From assembly GCF_040412425.1 (NCBI RefSeq), contig NC_089781.1:50247227-50311226 (forward strand): a stretch of 64,000 nucleotides of DNA. Direction: 5' to 3'. Position numbers and translations under genes: made by a program. The notes beneath the pieces are model-generated. The model worked only from the letters and a program-made list of their open reading frames with translations. It was not told where the DNA came from and searched no databases. This DNA comes from Macrobrachium rosenbergii (lineage: Eukaryota > Arthropoda > Malacostraca > Decapoda > Palaemonidae). This document shows positions 35,308 through 47,788 of this stretch, one piece after another (the stretch's first letter is position 1; each line of letters starts with the position of its first letter).

Positions 35308-35964
35308 CAGAGGGTCCAGGGGTACTCAAATCCTTAAAAATGCCAGACATAAAGATTTGAGAGGGGTAAAAAAAAAAACAAAATAATAATAAACCTGAAA
35401 ACCTTAAAAAGATGTCTTCACCCTTTCATGGGGTTTATTTTTCCACCAATGGCACAAATGAGAAGTGACTCCCAAATGTCCACATCCCCACCCTACCCCA
35501 CAGGGGATGGCACAACATGATTATATTGGCCCAAGTGTAAGCCAAACCCGCTTGCTAGGACCAAAGGTACAACGAGAATACCATCATCCCCACTCTAATC
35601 ATGTAATGGGCAAACCAGATAGAATACTAAGAGTCCTATCCCCAGAATCGGACGTCCCTGGAATCTGTGGTCCAGCCCTAAAGAATAGTTCCGCCTGATA
35701 TGTCTCAGGTCCAAACATTATCGGGAAGCTGATGGTCCTACCATAGTTCCCACTATTTAGCTTCAGATATAAACCCAATCCCCGTTATAATATCTTTTCC
35801 TGTTTGTCAGGTCCAATAAATTTTAGCAAAAGCGGAAAATTCCACAAAAATTAATTCAAAGAAATATATAATGGTATATGGGACTCTTGGACTTCAACCC
35901 GGGGACAGATTCCTGGGGTTCAAGAGCCCCCTCACCACATCAAGGTGGTCACAAATCGAGGGGG
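35308..35964 (-). promoter_or_regulatory. Jockey copy D 5' UTR, probable internal promoter
   Basis: Aligns over its whole length with 41860-42511 upstream of copy C. Both begin on the minus strand with CCCCTCGATTTG, and both contain a small GGGG/CCCC hairpin (GGGGTTCAAGAGCCCC). LINEs of this type carry an internal RNA polymerase II promoter in the 5' UTR. Two copies sharing the same first bases mark this as the true element start. Confidence 0.65.
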
Positions 35965-37470
<1,506 letters not shown>

Positions 37471-38233
37471 GATTTATTGATTATGAAATTTAGGTCTTGA
37501 AGACCAAGCACCGTAACCAATCAAGATTATTCAGTGCCATAATGAAGGTGAAATATATAAGTTAATGAAATGAGTGATAATGAATAGGCGAGTGATGACA
37601 TACTAGTAAAATTCAGTGTTAAAATATGAACGTAAAAATAAAGAACGATATTTGATAGAACCAGCAAAAAATAAATATAAAACTTTTATATTCAAAATAT
37701 ATATTTAGTATATAACATAAATATGACTAAAGTCTTTATTAAATATACAGTACTAAGATCATATCTCATTAAAATAACCAGATTCTTTCAGATACAGGCA
37801 GCCCCCAGTTATCGGCGGGGTTCCATTCCTGACAGTGTGACGATAAGTGAAAATCACCGCTAACCGAAAATCAGCGATAATAGCACTGATCCCTGGTTAT
37901 CAGTGCCAATAACCAGTTATCATCGCCGATAACCAGTTATCAGCGCCAATAACTGGTTATCAGCACCGATAACCAGGAATCGGTGTCGAAAATCCAGCGC
38001 CATAAAACTGGATCGCTGATAACCGAGGCTGCTGATAACCGGGGACTGCCTGTAACCCATAAGGTTATCTACCTCTCACCGTCATCATTTAAAATCTAAA
38101 ATAGTCTTCCCAGTTAGTAAGTACTTTGCCCTAAGGTGATTAAATTTAGGACAGTGCACCAACATGTGCTCAGCGGATACCTGACCACCACAGTGAGCAC
38201 AAATTGGGGCACTGACTCCACCTATGTAAATGT
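37471..38233 (-). mobile_element. 5'-truncated LINE tail nested in copy C
   Basis: Copy A runs directly from its GTTTTG segment to CCACAGAT (12210-12240), but copy C has ~760 bp extra at this point. On the minus strand the insert begins with an ORF2 C-terminal Cys/His motif (ICAHCGGQVSAEHMLVHCPK), then LLTGKTILDF. A 3' UTR-like AT-rich stretch and a 258 bp MITE follow. A 5'-truncated LINE from a related family fits. Exact target duplications are not resolved. Confidence 0.65.
37795..38052. mobile_element. 258 bp TA-flanked MITE (CAGGCAGTCCCCGG family)
   Basis: TA at 37793-37794 and 38053-38054. Ends are CAGGCAGCCCCCAGTTATCG and, inverted, CAGGCAGTCCCCGGTTATCA. The interior is built of short repeats of ACCAGTTATC(A/G)GC. 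Same family as 63251-63510 and the damaged copy at 47427-47702. Confidence 0.9.
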
Positions 38234-40085
38234 CCACAGATGCTGTTTTAGAGCAATGTTTTTAATATTGCATGTTTCCACATAGTATCACATGCCTTTC
38301 AATGTCAAAAAAGACGGCTACTGTATAGGAGTTTGTTTTCGTTTAAATCCTCTTCGTATGTGGTCTTCCAAGTTAGACAGAGAATCCAGTGCAGATCTGT
38401 TACACTGTGACCCAGATTGAGTGGGAGTCAAAATTTTATTTTCTCGAATGTGCCAAATCAGTCCAGCATTTACCATTTTTTCTAGTAATCTGCATAAACA
38501 GCTTGTTAAAGAAATTGGTCTGTAACTGTTTACATTACTGGGATCTTTTCCAGGTTTGGGAATAGGAATAATTATAGCTTTACGCCATTCATCAGGAAAC
38601 AAATTTCGAAGCGGTGGTTAAAACTAATAAGTATGTCTTTGCCTAAGGTGCTAAATGGCAGATCATTTCAAAACAAATACTGTCACCTCCAGAGGTAGAT
38701 TTGTTGCTGTTCAACAGAGCAAATTCCAACTCTTCCATATCAAATTTTCTATTGTAATATATATCTTCTATTGTTTCAAAATTGTTATTAATTCTATATA
38801 CTATTTTTTTTTGTGCGGAAATACTCATCTAAATTTTTGTCACTACTGTACTTACTTTTGCTAAATTTTCTCCTATTACATTACTTATTTCTTTAGGATC
38901 AGGTATTTTTTTCCCGTCTTTTATTATGGCATGTCTAGGTAGTTTAACATGGGTACCACTAATTTTCCTGAATTTTTCCCATATTTTTTGCATGGGAGTA
39001 TTATTAGAGAGATCTGATACATATTTCCTCCATGAAATGATTCTTCCTTGAATTACTTCTCTTTTAAATTTTGTAGATATTTTGTTTTAATGTATCAATT
39101 TCTAATAATACAGTAATTTTTTGTACAGTTCCTTCTAATATCGGTAATGTTTTGTTTATTTTACTGAACTTTCTATTCAAATTACCTAATTATCTTCCAA
39201 TTTGGTGTTTTATTTTTATTAATTGTTAGTTTTTCAGACCACCATGGGACTTTGTGTTTTGTTCGATGAGATTTCGATTTTGGTATTGCTTTATCAGCAG
39301 CATTTTTACGAAATCAACAAGAAATTTATTAGTTTCATTATGGCCTTTTAAATGCTCAAATGGTGGGATATTCCTAGTGTGGAATTCATATTGCTCCCAA
39401 TCTGCTTTATAAATGTTATACTGAGGGACATGCTAGGTGGGATTATTTTGTAATAATGAAATTAATATTGGGAAATGGTCACTTGTATGCAAGTCGTCAA
39501 CTGTGTTCCAATCCAATCTGCCAACTATGTTTGTTGTACATAGAGTTAAGTCGATTGAGAAAAGTGTTCCATGTGTTTTAGAAAAACGTGCTGATTTCGT
39601 TTTCATTTATACACCACATGTCATATGAATCTATGAATTCTTCTATTTTACTTCCTGCTTTATTTGAGTCTGTACAATTACAGTCCCACATCAGGTTGTG
39701 AGCATTAAAATCAACTACTATTAATGTAGGTTCCTTGGCATTATTATGTAAATCTTTAAGTTTGTCAAAGTCATCATTTTTATTAGGTTGGTTATATAAG
39801 TTATAAATTACATAATTATCGTTTTTTATTCGTATTTTAATACTTGATATTTGCAGATCAGTAAAGTTTACAGGTACTTTGTCATAACATACTTTGTTAA
39901 GTACATAAACAGCTGTACCTAAATTTCCTTCTTCCTCTCTAGATGTAGATGCAAGGTATATTTACCTATTGTTGATATTGTTTTGTTGACATGTTGTAAA
40001 CATAATATCACTGGTTCGTACTCTTTTAGTAATTGTTGTATTTCTCCCAGGTGTAATCTGGTCTGTAGACCATTTATGTTCCATT
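38234..40085 (-). pseudogene. Jockey-type LINE copy C, ORF2 5' part (endonuclease and first RT motifs)
   Basis: RT entry motifs are open at 38318-38602: FPDEWRKAIIIPIPKPGKD, SYRPISLTSCLCRLLEKMV and TPTQSGSQCNRSALDSL. The linker (38643-38828) has TSGGDSICFEMICHLAP. The endonuclease is badly decayed, but TLIVVDFNAHNLMWDC (GDFNAHN-type catalytic segment) is readable near 39690-39740. Many stops. Confidence 0.8.
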
Positions 40086-41859
40086 GTATAATACAGCCAT
40101 TGAAAGTAGTTTGTTATAGCAGTCGAGTTTTACTCTCTTTTTTGTATTATCTATCTGGATTTTTTCTAGTAATTTACTCACGACATTCATTTGTTTTTCT
40201 TTATAATAAATTAAGTGTTCAATGCACATGCAACCTTTTTCTTGGGTACTCAAATCTGTGGTTTCTTTTTTCCTATATTTCATAAAATTTCTTATAATGT
40301 CTGTTAAATCATCTTTTGTTACGCTTTTCTTGTTATTGCATAATTCAACGAAACAATCATTACATCCATATGTATTATCATGTATATTTCTTTTTATATT
40401 TGTTTTTGTATCAATTACTGGAGGAGTAATCTCTTCTTCTTTGACATAATCACTGATATCTATGGTATGGTTCTCTTTCACTTCTTCAGTGTTTTTGACA
40501 TCTGCCTTCATAGGTTTAACTATTATTTTAGGAGATAAAGGTATATTCTTAGCTTGTTTTTGTTTTTGTTCTTTTTCATCTCCTTTAGCTTTGGTTTAAC
40601 AGATGTTTCTCTAATAATAGTTGGTTTCTTTGTTTAGGGTCCAAAGGCCTTTTTTTATCTTTAATTTCCAGTCCATCATGACCCTCCTCTGTTACTTCCG
40701 TAGTAGAATCCTCCTGTTTCTATTTGCCTTAATATTTCAAATGAACTGGATAAAATGTTATCCATCTCATTTGCACCTGTTTCTTTATTCTTTACCATTT
40801 TAGTTTTTATTTCTAAATTACTAATTTCTTCTTGAGATTTACTTTTCTGTGCTATGTTACTTCTATCCGTTTGCATTTCTGTTTCTTTATTTGCTCTAGT
40901 TACTGAAGAATATGTAGGTTTCTTAGACGGACCTTGAATTCCTCTCACTTTTAATTCCAACTTAGCCTCTTTTATAGATACCCCTGTTCATTCTCGCAGT
41001 ATTTTTAATTCTGTATTGTATATATAATACATGCAATCTTTGGATCTTCCATGATGATTCTGCCCACAGTTTACGCACTCTGGTTCACTGCACTTCCACT
41101 GTGTGGTATGTTCAGTAGATTCACAATAAGCGCATACTGGTTCATTTCTACAATTTTTCTTTGTGTGCCCATACTTACTGCAATTTTGACACTGCACTGG
41201 CTTTGGGACATATTTTGGCCTAAGATTTTTATTTTTTGAGGTAGATCTTCACCCTCGAATTTTACTTTTGCAATTTTTAGTATTTTTTTATTGCTATTTT
41301 TACTTGGTACAACACATACCTCATAATCTTGGACCTTGGGGTATCTTTTTTTGAGAGAGTCTAATAGCATTCTCTTATCGACTGGTTTGTTGTTGTTTTC
41401 AGGAAGTACAATGGCACCCTGAATGCTGCTCATAGTATCATGTTTTTTTCCTTTTATGTTAATATTGTTTATATTTTTCAAAGACGAATAGTCTTCGGAC
41501 TGACTTTTAGTTGTGGCTTCTATAAGCCAAGTTTTCTCCTTTATTTGTCTAAACGACATATCTGTTGTTGGATGTCTATTTAATACATAATTTTCCAATT
41601 TTAAAGCTGATATATTATGGTCAGCTTCCATGGTTAGGAACCTTGACCAACTTCCACTCCCAAAGAGGGACCAACTTCCACTCCCAAAGAGGGAGTCGAA
41701 GTGAGTCAAGGTTGGGTCATGTTGGTATTTACTCTTTTTGGGGGTTTTGTAAGGTATTAAAGTTTTAATACCACTCTGATTTTGATTATTTGGATTATCC
41801 AGAGAATTGTCCATTTCCATGCCAGAAGATTTGCTCTGTACTGGAGCAGTGGTCGTCAT
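40074..41859 (-). pseudogene. Jockey-type LINE copy C, ORF1 (Gag-like) relic
   Basis: The N-terminal frame 41859-41071 (MTTTAPVQSKSS) carries an RNA-binding-like middle part. Knuckles follow in 41197-40988: CQNCSKYGHTKKNC, CAYCESTEHTTQWKC and CVNCGQNHHGRSKDC. A Lys/Glu-rich C-terminal part occupies 40960-40676 and 40511-40074. The N-terminus contains an in-frame 24 bp tandem duplication (SLFGSGSW twice, 41647-41694). Frameshifts fall near 41200, 40980 and 40590. It overlaps the start of ORF2 at its end. Confidence 0.85.
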
Positions 41860-42511
41860 CTGTGCCAGAACAATGCCATCAGAGGGCCAAGGGGTAACTG
41901 AATCTTAAAATTGCTTGTCATAAAGATTTAAGTATAAAAAAAAAACCTGAAAGCCTTAAAAACATATCATCAGCCTTTCATGGAGTTTATTCTTCCACCA
42001 ATGGCACAAGTGAGAACTGACTCCAAATGCCCACTCCCTACCCTACCCCACAGGGGATGGCACATGATTAGAGCGGCCCAAGTGTAAGCCAAACCCGCTT
42101 GCTAGGACTGAGAGTATTACAAGAATACAATTGTCCCCACCCTAGTCACATCATGGGCAAACTGGATAGAATGCAGAGAGTCCTATCCCTAAAACCACAT
42201 TCCCCTGGAATCCGTGGTCCAGCCCTAAAGAATAATTCCGCCTGATATCTCTCAGGTCCGAACATTATTGGGCAGTTGATGGTCCTACCAATGTTCCCAC
42301 TATTTAGCTTCAGATATAAACCCAATCCCAGTTATGATATCTTTTCCTATTTATCAGGTCCAATAAATTTTAGCAAAAGCAGAAAATTCCACAAAAATTA
42401 ATTCAAAGAAATACAGAATGGTATATGGAACTCTTGGACTCAAACACGGGAACAGATTCCTGGGGTTCAAGAGCCCCCTCACCACGTCAAGGTGGTCCCA
42501 AATCGAGGGGG
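41860..42511 (-). promoter_or_regulatory. Jockey copy C 5' UTR, probable internal promoter
   Basis: Aligns with the copy D 5' UTR. The first bases on the minus strand, CCCCCTCGATTTGGG, mark the element's 5' end, abutting the DIRS E2 terminus. Confidence 0.65.
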
Positions 42512-43199
42512 TTGGTGTAGGTAACTGACCCCGCCCCCTTTCACATAAGAATAGGTACAACCTGGCTCAGGAGCTTAATTTGTTCATGCTCTGTGTCCAT
42601 GAGAGGGGAGGCGAGAGGGCTCCAATCATGTAATTACTTGGTAAGTATATTATGAAACCATATTTTATTAGAAAAGTGTCATTTTTATATAAGTAACTTA
42701 ACTAGTAATTACACTGCTGAATCCCACATAGAAGGGAGGTGGGACCATGGACACGAACTACTCAAAAACACTCGGTAATGGAGATGAATTTGAAATAGAT
42801 ACATAGCCAGCATTGGTAAATGCTTGTTGTAGCCTTACCTGGTGAGAGCGCTATGGCAGACGGGTACTGCCTCTGGTCGGTGCTCATCATCAACCTGTAG
42901 TGGAGCAGCAGTAAAGCTGAGGGCCACCTCTACTTTAGTGGGTGCCTCGCCGCCAAGGAGTGCTCTGATGGTTGCTAAGGCGTCATAACAAACAAAGATA
43001 TGCCCTTGCCCTGTGCGCAGTACAAGAAAAATCGACCAAATAATCTTGCTACCTACACATCACATAAAAACAAAACCAAACCCAACCATTAAAACCAATG
43101 ACTGGTGGGTACTCCAGGTACACAGTACCCCCAGGCTTCCCATAACTCGATTACCTAAAATCAAGGCAAGGAGATAGAGAAATAGAAGATACACTCCTA

Positions 43200-43530
43200 T
43201 CCTTTCTCCCCCAGTATCAAGCCAGCCACGGAGAACGGACCTAAAGTACTGCAGTTTTCATATGTGGTCTCCACATAGCATAAGTAATGAGAGGCAAAAA
43301 CAGATCTACACTTCCAATACATAGTTTGAAGTAGTGGAGAGTGACAGATTGCATTTAAATCCCAATGAAGTGGTGACTGCCCTCACTTCGTGAGCTATAA
43401 TTTTCAACAAGGGTAAGGCCTCTTCAGGGCTGCCATTCATACGATAATTATCGTGCATGTACGACTGAACTACCTCCGGCACGATACCTTCTCCAACTAA
43501 TGTACGTTTTATACGATAACTCTGGGATTT
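43200..43530 (-). pseudogene. DIRS tyrosine recombinase C-terminal part (E2)
   Basis: The recombinase would join the circular DIRS cDNA into the genome. KIIAHEVRAVTTSLGF supplies the H-x-x-R box (about 43380-43396). After one frameshift, YWKCRSVFASHYL carries the region of the nucleophilic Tyr (about 43284-43286). Both key elements survive, whereas E1 has lost them. Confidence 0.7.
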
Positions 43531-44640
43531 GAGCTTTTTTAAGACTATTGATTAAAAAGCATTTTCATCATGATTGTTTTCTGCTGATAATGATTATCTA
43601 CAAAACAAGAAGTCATAATTTTCAGTCTTATAAAACGATGATCACAGTGGTACACGACAAAGTATGCATGCTTTACAGGAAAAGAAAGTGCATCATAAAT
43701 GCAGATCTTGAACATTTTGATCCTTCTAGGCAAGATAAGTGGTTTAGGGATAGTGAGATGTACCTTGGACTGTGGTACATAAAGAACTTGACAAGATAAA
43801 TCCAAATGAAAATAAATCTTAAGTGACTGATTTTTATAAACACTGTAGGGACCTTCTTTGTAGTAACATGTGAAGAGATCCAGAAAAGCTTCGATTTTAA
43901 GGACAGTGTGATCTCCAATCTGTGCTGCCTGACTCCTGAAAATGCCCTGTCTAATTTTTTTTTTTTTTTAGGAAATCAACCCCCTTTTTAACTACCTTTA
44001 ATTGTGTCACCACACAATTGTTCACTAGCACAAAAAATTGATCAGTGGTATATTTTGCCAGTGCTCAGAAATGCACTGAATACTGATGATAAATTGCCAG
44101 CAGATAAATTCTGGGTAGAAGTTTTACAGAGTAGGGAATACTTTTTTGAACTAGCAAATTTTGCTGTGTGGTCAGTCTTCCCATTCTAATGCTGAATGTG
44201 AAAGTGTTTAGCAAGATCAATCTGTTTAAGACAAAAATCAGAAATAGCTTAAACACAGATACTGTTAATGGGGCCTTGCTGGCTTCTCAGTGTATTCAAT
44301 CCCAAACGTCTTGTGTTAAGTTTATGCCGTCCAAAGACACGCTTGACCGTTTAAAAAACAGTTCACAGCTGTATGACAATGAATGTAGCCTAAAGTTGGA
44401 TGAAGTAGCAAAGTAGAAAACTATTCCTTTGATCTCGGTATATCTTTGTACTATGCACAGTGTAGGGCTTCAGTTTCTGCTTCATATGGGCCAAGGATAC
44501 TTGCTAAGTTCTTGATAGAGAATCAACGAGGACAGGGATTGGATGGGGTTTCATTCTTTACAAGGAACCCAAGAGTGAACATGGATACTGCACCCCCTTG
44601 TGAAAAACCAACTTTTTGTCCAGGGCTTACTATTCACTAA
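43531..44640 (+). pseudogene. hAT-family transposase C-terminal fragment inserted in DIRS E2
   Basis: Plus-strand frames 43548-43799, 44004-44189 and 44168-44416 read as one eroded protein. It contains WVEVLQSREYFFELANFAVW, then in three frames SVFPF / SNAECE / VFSKINLFKTKIRNSLNTD. This is the hATC dimerisation signature (LP-SNA-ER-FS-KTK-RN). Two frameshifts hit the signature itself. No terminal repeats or 8 bp duplication could be placed, so a processed copy of a hAT-derived host gene is also possible. The stretch 44446-44640 is open but unrecognised. Confidence 0.6.
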
Positions 44641-44890
44641 CTCTTTCAGCCGTGGCCAAGGCCACTAAAAAAAAGGGTCTTCCTCATCAAGTCTCTTAGA
44701 GATGATGCATGAAGAGGCTCGAAGGGCAGGCCTGAGAGCCAACGAAGTATGGCATCCAAGTTCCCAGGTACAGTCGTCAGTTTGTCCTCTTTCAAAGTAT
44801 CAAAAGATTTAACTATGTTGCTAATATTGTGACTTGCTGCGAGATCCAGTCCTCTGTGCCTAAAAACCGAAGTTAAGCATGGATATAAAA
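44641..44890 (-). pseudogene. DIRS tyrosine recombinase N-terminal part (E2)
   Basis: On the minus strand LDAILRWLSGLPFEP and HASSLRDLMRKTLFFSGLG match the conserved first block of DIRS recombinases (PFEPL, SLRDLT-KT-FL-AL). The block stops at the hAT insertion, and the C-terminal half resumes at 43530. Confidence 0.7.
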
Positions 44891-46497
44891 CCCTTAATAG
44901 TTGAAGTCGTTAGACCTCGTGAAGAATTCAGGAAGATTAAAAAGTCGGTTATTTGTGCTAGTGGTTTCAGAAGACAAGATATTGACGCCTGTTGCGGAAA
45001 ACTGACCGCTTAGCCTGGTAGGCGTTGGATGATGATTGCCACCTACAGTTAGCAGTAGCTCTTGCAGCTGATTTTGAAAATCCTTATGCTCTGACAAGCT
45101 TCCTCACAGTCAAGCCTGTCAGAGCAAGAATGGACAAACCTTGATGAAAGTAGAGGAAATGGGGTTGCCTGAGAAGATTTCGACACTGTGGTAGGAGTCT
45201 TGGGAAGACCACCAACATTGAGAGAAGGTCCACGAACCATTCCCTCTGCAACATGGGACCACGAGCATCATCAAGGAGTTGCTGTGTGAATGAAACTTGT
45301 TGATGACTTCCCTCACCATGCTGAAAGGAGGGAAGGCATACATGTCCAGGGTGGACCAGTCCTGGAGCATTGCATCTATTGCCCATGTCAGAGGGTCCGG
45401 AACTGGCGAACATTACAGGGGAAGGCAGTGATTTCTTGACATCACAAACAGGTCTATCAGCGGCTTCCCCCACCGTTTCCACAGGTCAGTGTAAAACTGT
45501 GGATTCAGTGTCCATTCCATCGGTCCATCGGTAAGACCTGTTTGCAGTGACTCAACTCATCTGCAAGGATGTTCATTTTGCCCTGAATGAAGTGGGTGAC
45601 GATTCGGGTGCAGTTGTTCTGGGCCCAAATGAGGAGATCTTTGGTTGCTTGGCAAAGAGAGAATGAGTGCTCGCCTCCCTGATTCTTTATGACAGCTAAC
45701 GCTGTCATGTTGTCCGACTTGATCGTGATCAACTTGTCGTACGTCACTCCTTTCTTCTTCCGACCACTTTCCTGCAACTTCTGAATCTTGCAGATGCGCC
45801 CCCCACCATCCCAGATCTGAAGCATCTGAGAATAAGGTTAGGCTTGGATTCAACAGATGTAACGATTTCCCGAGAATCCCCCTTCTCTGAGCCACCACCA
45901 AAGGTCCTCCTTGATTTCAGGAGTAATGGGAAAGACAAATGAGTTTGGGAGTGTCTTCCTGCACCAGCTGGCCTTTAGGAAGAACTGAAGGGGTCTTGTG
46001 TGAAGTCTTCCTAAAGGCACGAACTTATCTGTGGAAGAGAGGGTGCCCAGAAGACTCATCCACTCTTTGGCTGAGCAGGTAGGGAGAGAGGAATTTCTGA
46101 ACTGTTAGAAGGCAGGATTGGATTCTTCTCTGTGACGGCAAAGCCCAAAAACTCAGAGTCAATCATCATCCCAAATACACGATCGACTGAGTCAGGACTA
46201 ACTATGACTTGGGAAAGTTGACTAGAATGCCCAGACCCTGGGCGAGGATGAGTAAATTCTGTAAGTCTTCCGTGCAGCCAGTCATTGAGATAAAAGCATA
46301 CATTGATGCCCATCACATGTAGCCACTTCACTAATAGGGGCAAGAACCCTGGTGAAGACTTGTGGGGCTGTGGAAAGGCCAAAACTGGTACATCCTGCCC
46401 TGGAATACGAACCTGAAGTACTTCCTGGATTCTGGGTGGACTGGAATGTGAAAATATACGTCCTCCATGTCTATCATCACCATCCAATCCCTTTGAT
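44891..46497 (-). pseudogene. DIRS RT/RNase H and connector relic (E2)
   Basis: RT: MVMIDMEDVYFHIPVH near 46440-46490, then CFYLNDWLH (YxDD box with Asp-Asp changed to Asn-Asp) near 46270-46300. SLLGTLSSTDKFVPLGRLHT and RPLQFFLKASW follow (45960-46059). RNase H: ITIKSDNMTALAVIKNQGG and MNILADELS (45550-45740). The connector frames 45084-45482 show conserved DIRS-type sequence of unknown role. Multiple frameshifts. Confidence 0.8.
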
Positions 46498-46505
46498 GGA
46501 TGGAG

Positions 46506-47355
46506 TGTAGTAGTTTTTTCTTTAGTTTTTTTTTACTGAATGGTTGTGGTTTAAGATGGGAAACTTTATTTTTGCATTTTAAGAAACAGAAATATTAAGA
46601 TCATATTTTGTTTTGTTTTTGTGTCTGTTTTTGTTATTGAGCTTTTTTAGTCTTTTTTTGGTTGAATGTATAAAATAAATATTTTTATTTTGATTGCAAG
46701 AATGAAATAGTAAAAGGAAAAAAAAAGAAACAACACCCCTTTTTTGGACAGCGTTTGTGGCAGTTTTTTTTATGAGACCTTGTGTGATTTTTTTAATGGA
46801 TGCCAGGTGAACATTAGAATACTATAAATTCAAAGACACTTAAAATTGGTGAGTGGGACTATAGAATAAGGGAGACAACATGATTTTTTTGTGCAATGCA
46901 AGTGTGGTAATATGGATGTTTTTACATTTGAACTAAGAGTCTCTTAGATAAAGGACAAGGTGTGAATGGACGATTAGTCTAACATTGGTGCTGCTGTATT
47001 TAGGCACTGGAGAAATTAGTATGTGCCTTTGATGGATAGTGCCATGATTATATAAACCCATGTAACTGTAGATTTTGCAATAATAATGGTATCCTGTTGC
47101 CTTGGTAAATAAATAAGTATACGTTAATTGGTATAAGGAATAAATTCTGAAGTAGAGGAGGACTTGGGAGTGTGTATTGGTATAATATTGTTACATTAAT
47201 ACTAAAAAATTGAATTGTATAATATTGATTTATGTTTGCTGTCCTAAGATTTAGAAGGACAAAGGTAATAAGTATTATTGCAAATTGAATTGTATAATAT
47301 TGATTTATGTTTGCTGTCCTAAGATTTAGAAGGACAAAGATAATAAGTATTATTG

Positions 47356-47356
<1 letters not shown>
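46506..47356 (+). repeat. Ty3/Gypsy 5' LTR, first part
   Basis: Starts TGTAGTAG and aligns with 58171-58350 in the 3' LTR: shared GGTTTAAGA(T/G)GGGAAACT, AAGAAACAGAAATA-type and TAAATATTTTTA segments. It contains a 75 bp direct duplication at about 47208-47356 and no genes. The LTR is then interrupted by AT tracts, a MITE and a Tigger, and resumes at 50947. Confidence 0.7.

Positions 47357-47425
<69 letters not shown>
47357..47425. repeat. (AT)n microsatellite
   Basis: Pure AT, about 69 bp, ending at the MITE terminus. Confidence 0.9.
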
Positions 47426-47426
<1 letters not shown>

Positions 47427-47429
<3 letters not shown>

Positions 47430-47697
47430 GCAGTCCCGGTTATATATATATACAGGCAGGTTAACATGGCTCGGTTAATGGCGATCCGGTTTTATGGGGG
47501 CTTGTCTAGTGACAAAAATTGGCTATTTTCGGCACCGAAAATCGGCGATTTCCGCTTATCACTGCCGATAATTGGGTATTGGCACCAATACATATCTAAC
47601 AGGAGCGCCAATAACCGAAAATCGGCACTTTTTGGTGCCGATAAGCCTGAAAATCGCCAAAAAGGGCTGGAAATTGCCGATTTTTCGGTTAGTGGTG

Positions 47698-47702
<5 letters not shown>
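47427..47702. mobile_element. Damaged MITE of the CAGGCAGTCCCCGG family
   Basis: The left end CAGGCAGTCCCGGTTA is followed by a short AT run and a second, partial CAGGCAGGTTAAC terminus. The interior matches 63251-63510 in inverse orientation (CGGCACCGAAAATCGGCGAT). The right terminus has been replaced by an AT tract. Confidence 0.75.

Positions 47703-47785
<83 letters not shown>
47703..47785. repeat. (AT)n microsatellite, left of Tigger
   Basis: Pure AT run that supplies the TA target of the Tigger insertion. The run resumes at 50860. Confidence 0.9.

Positions 47786-47788
<3 letters not shown>

Larger units (their letters stand above)
42512..46500 (-). mobile_element. DIRS-like tyrosine-recombinase retrotransposon, copy E2
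   Basis: On the minus strand: RT (46497-46060), RNase H (45505-45860), connector (45060-45482) and tyrosine recombinase in two pieces (44641-44890 and 43200-43530) split by a hAT fragment. A 3' region follows, ending in the palindromic segment 42631-42713. The 5' part (Gag and first RT motifs) is cut off at about 46500 by the Gypsy LTR. The terminal palindrome matches that of E1. The 3' stretch 42714-43200 has no long open frame but aligns with the E1 tail. Confidence 0.8.

Noticed and set aside
44858..44873. ACCGAAGTTAAGCA, resembling the internal control region of 5S rRNA
   Set aside because: Only about 14 bases match. No 5S structure or remaining sequence is present, and the segment lies in decayed DIRS sequence.
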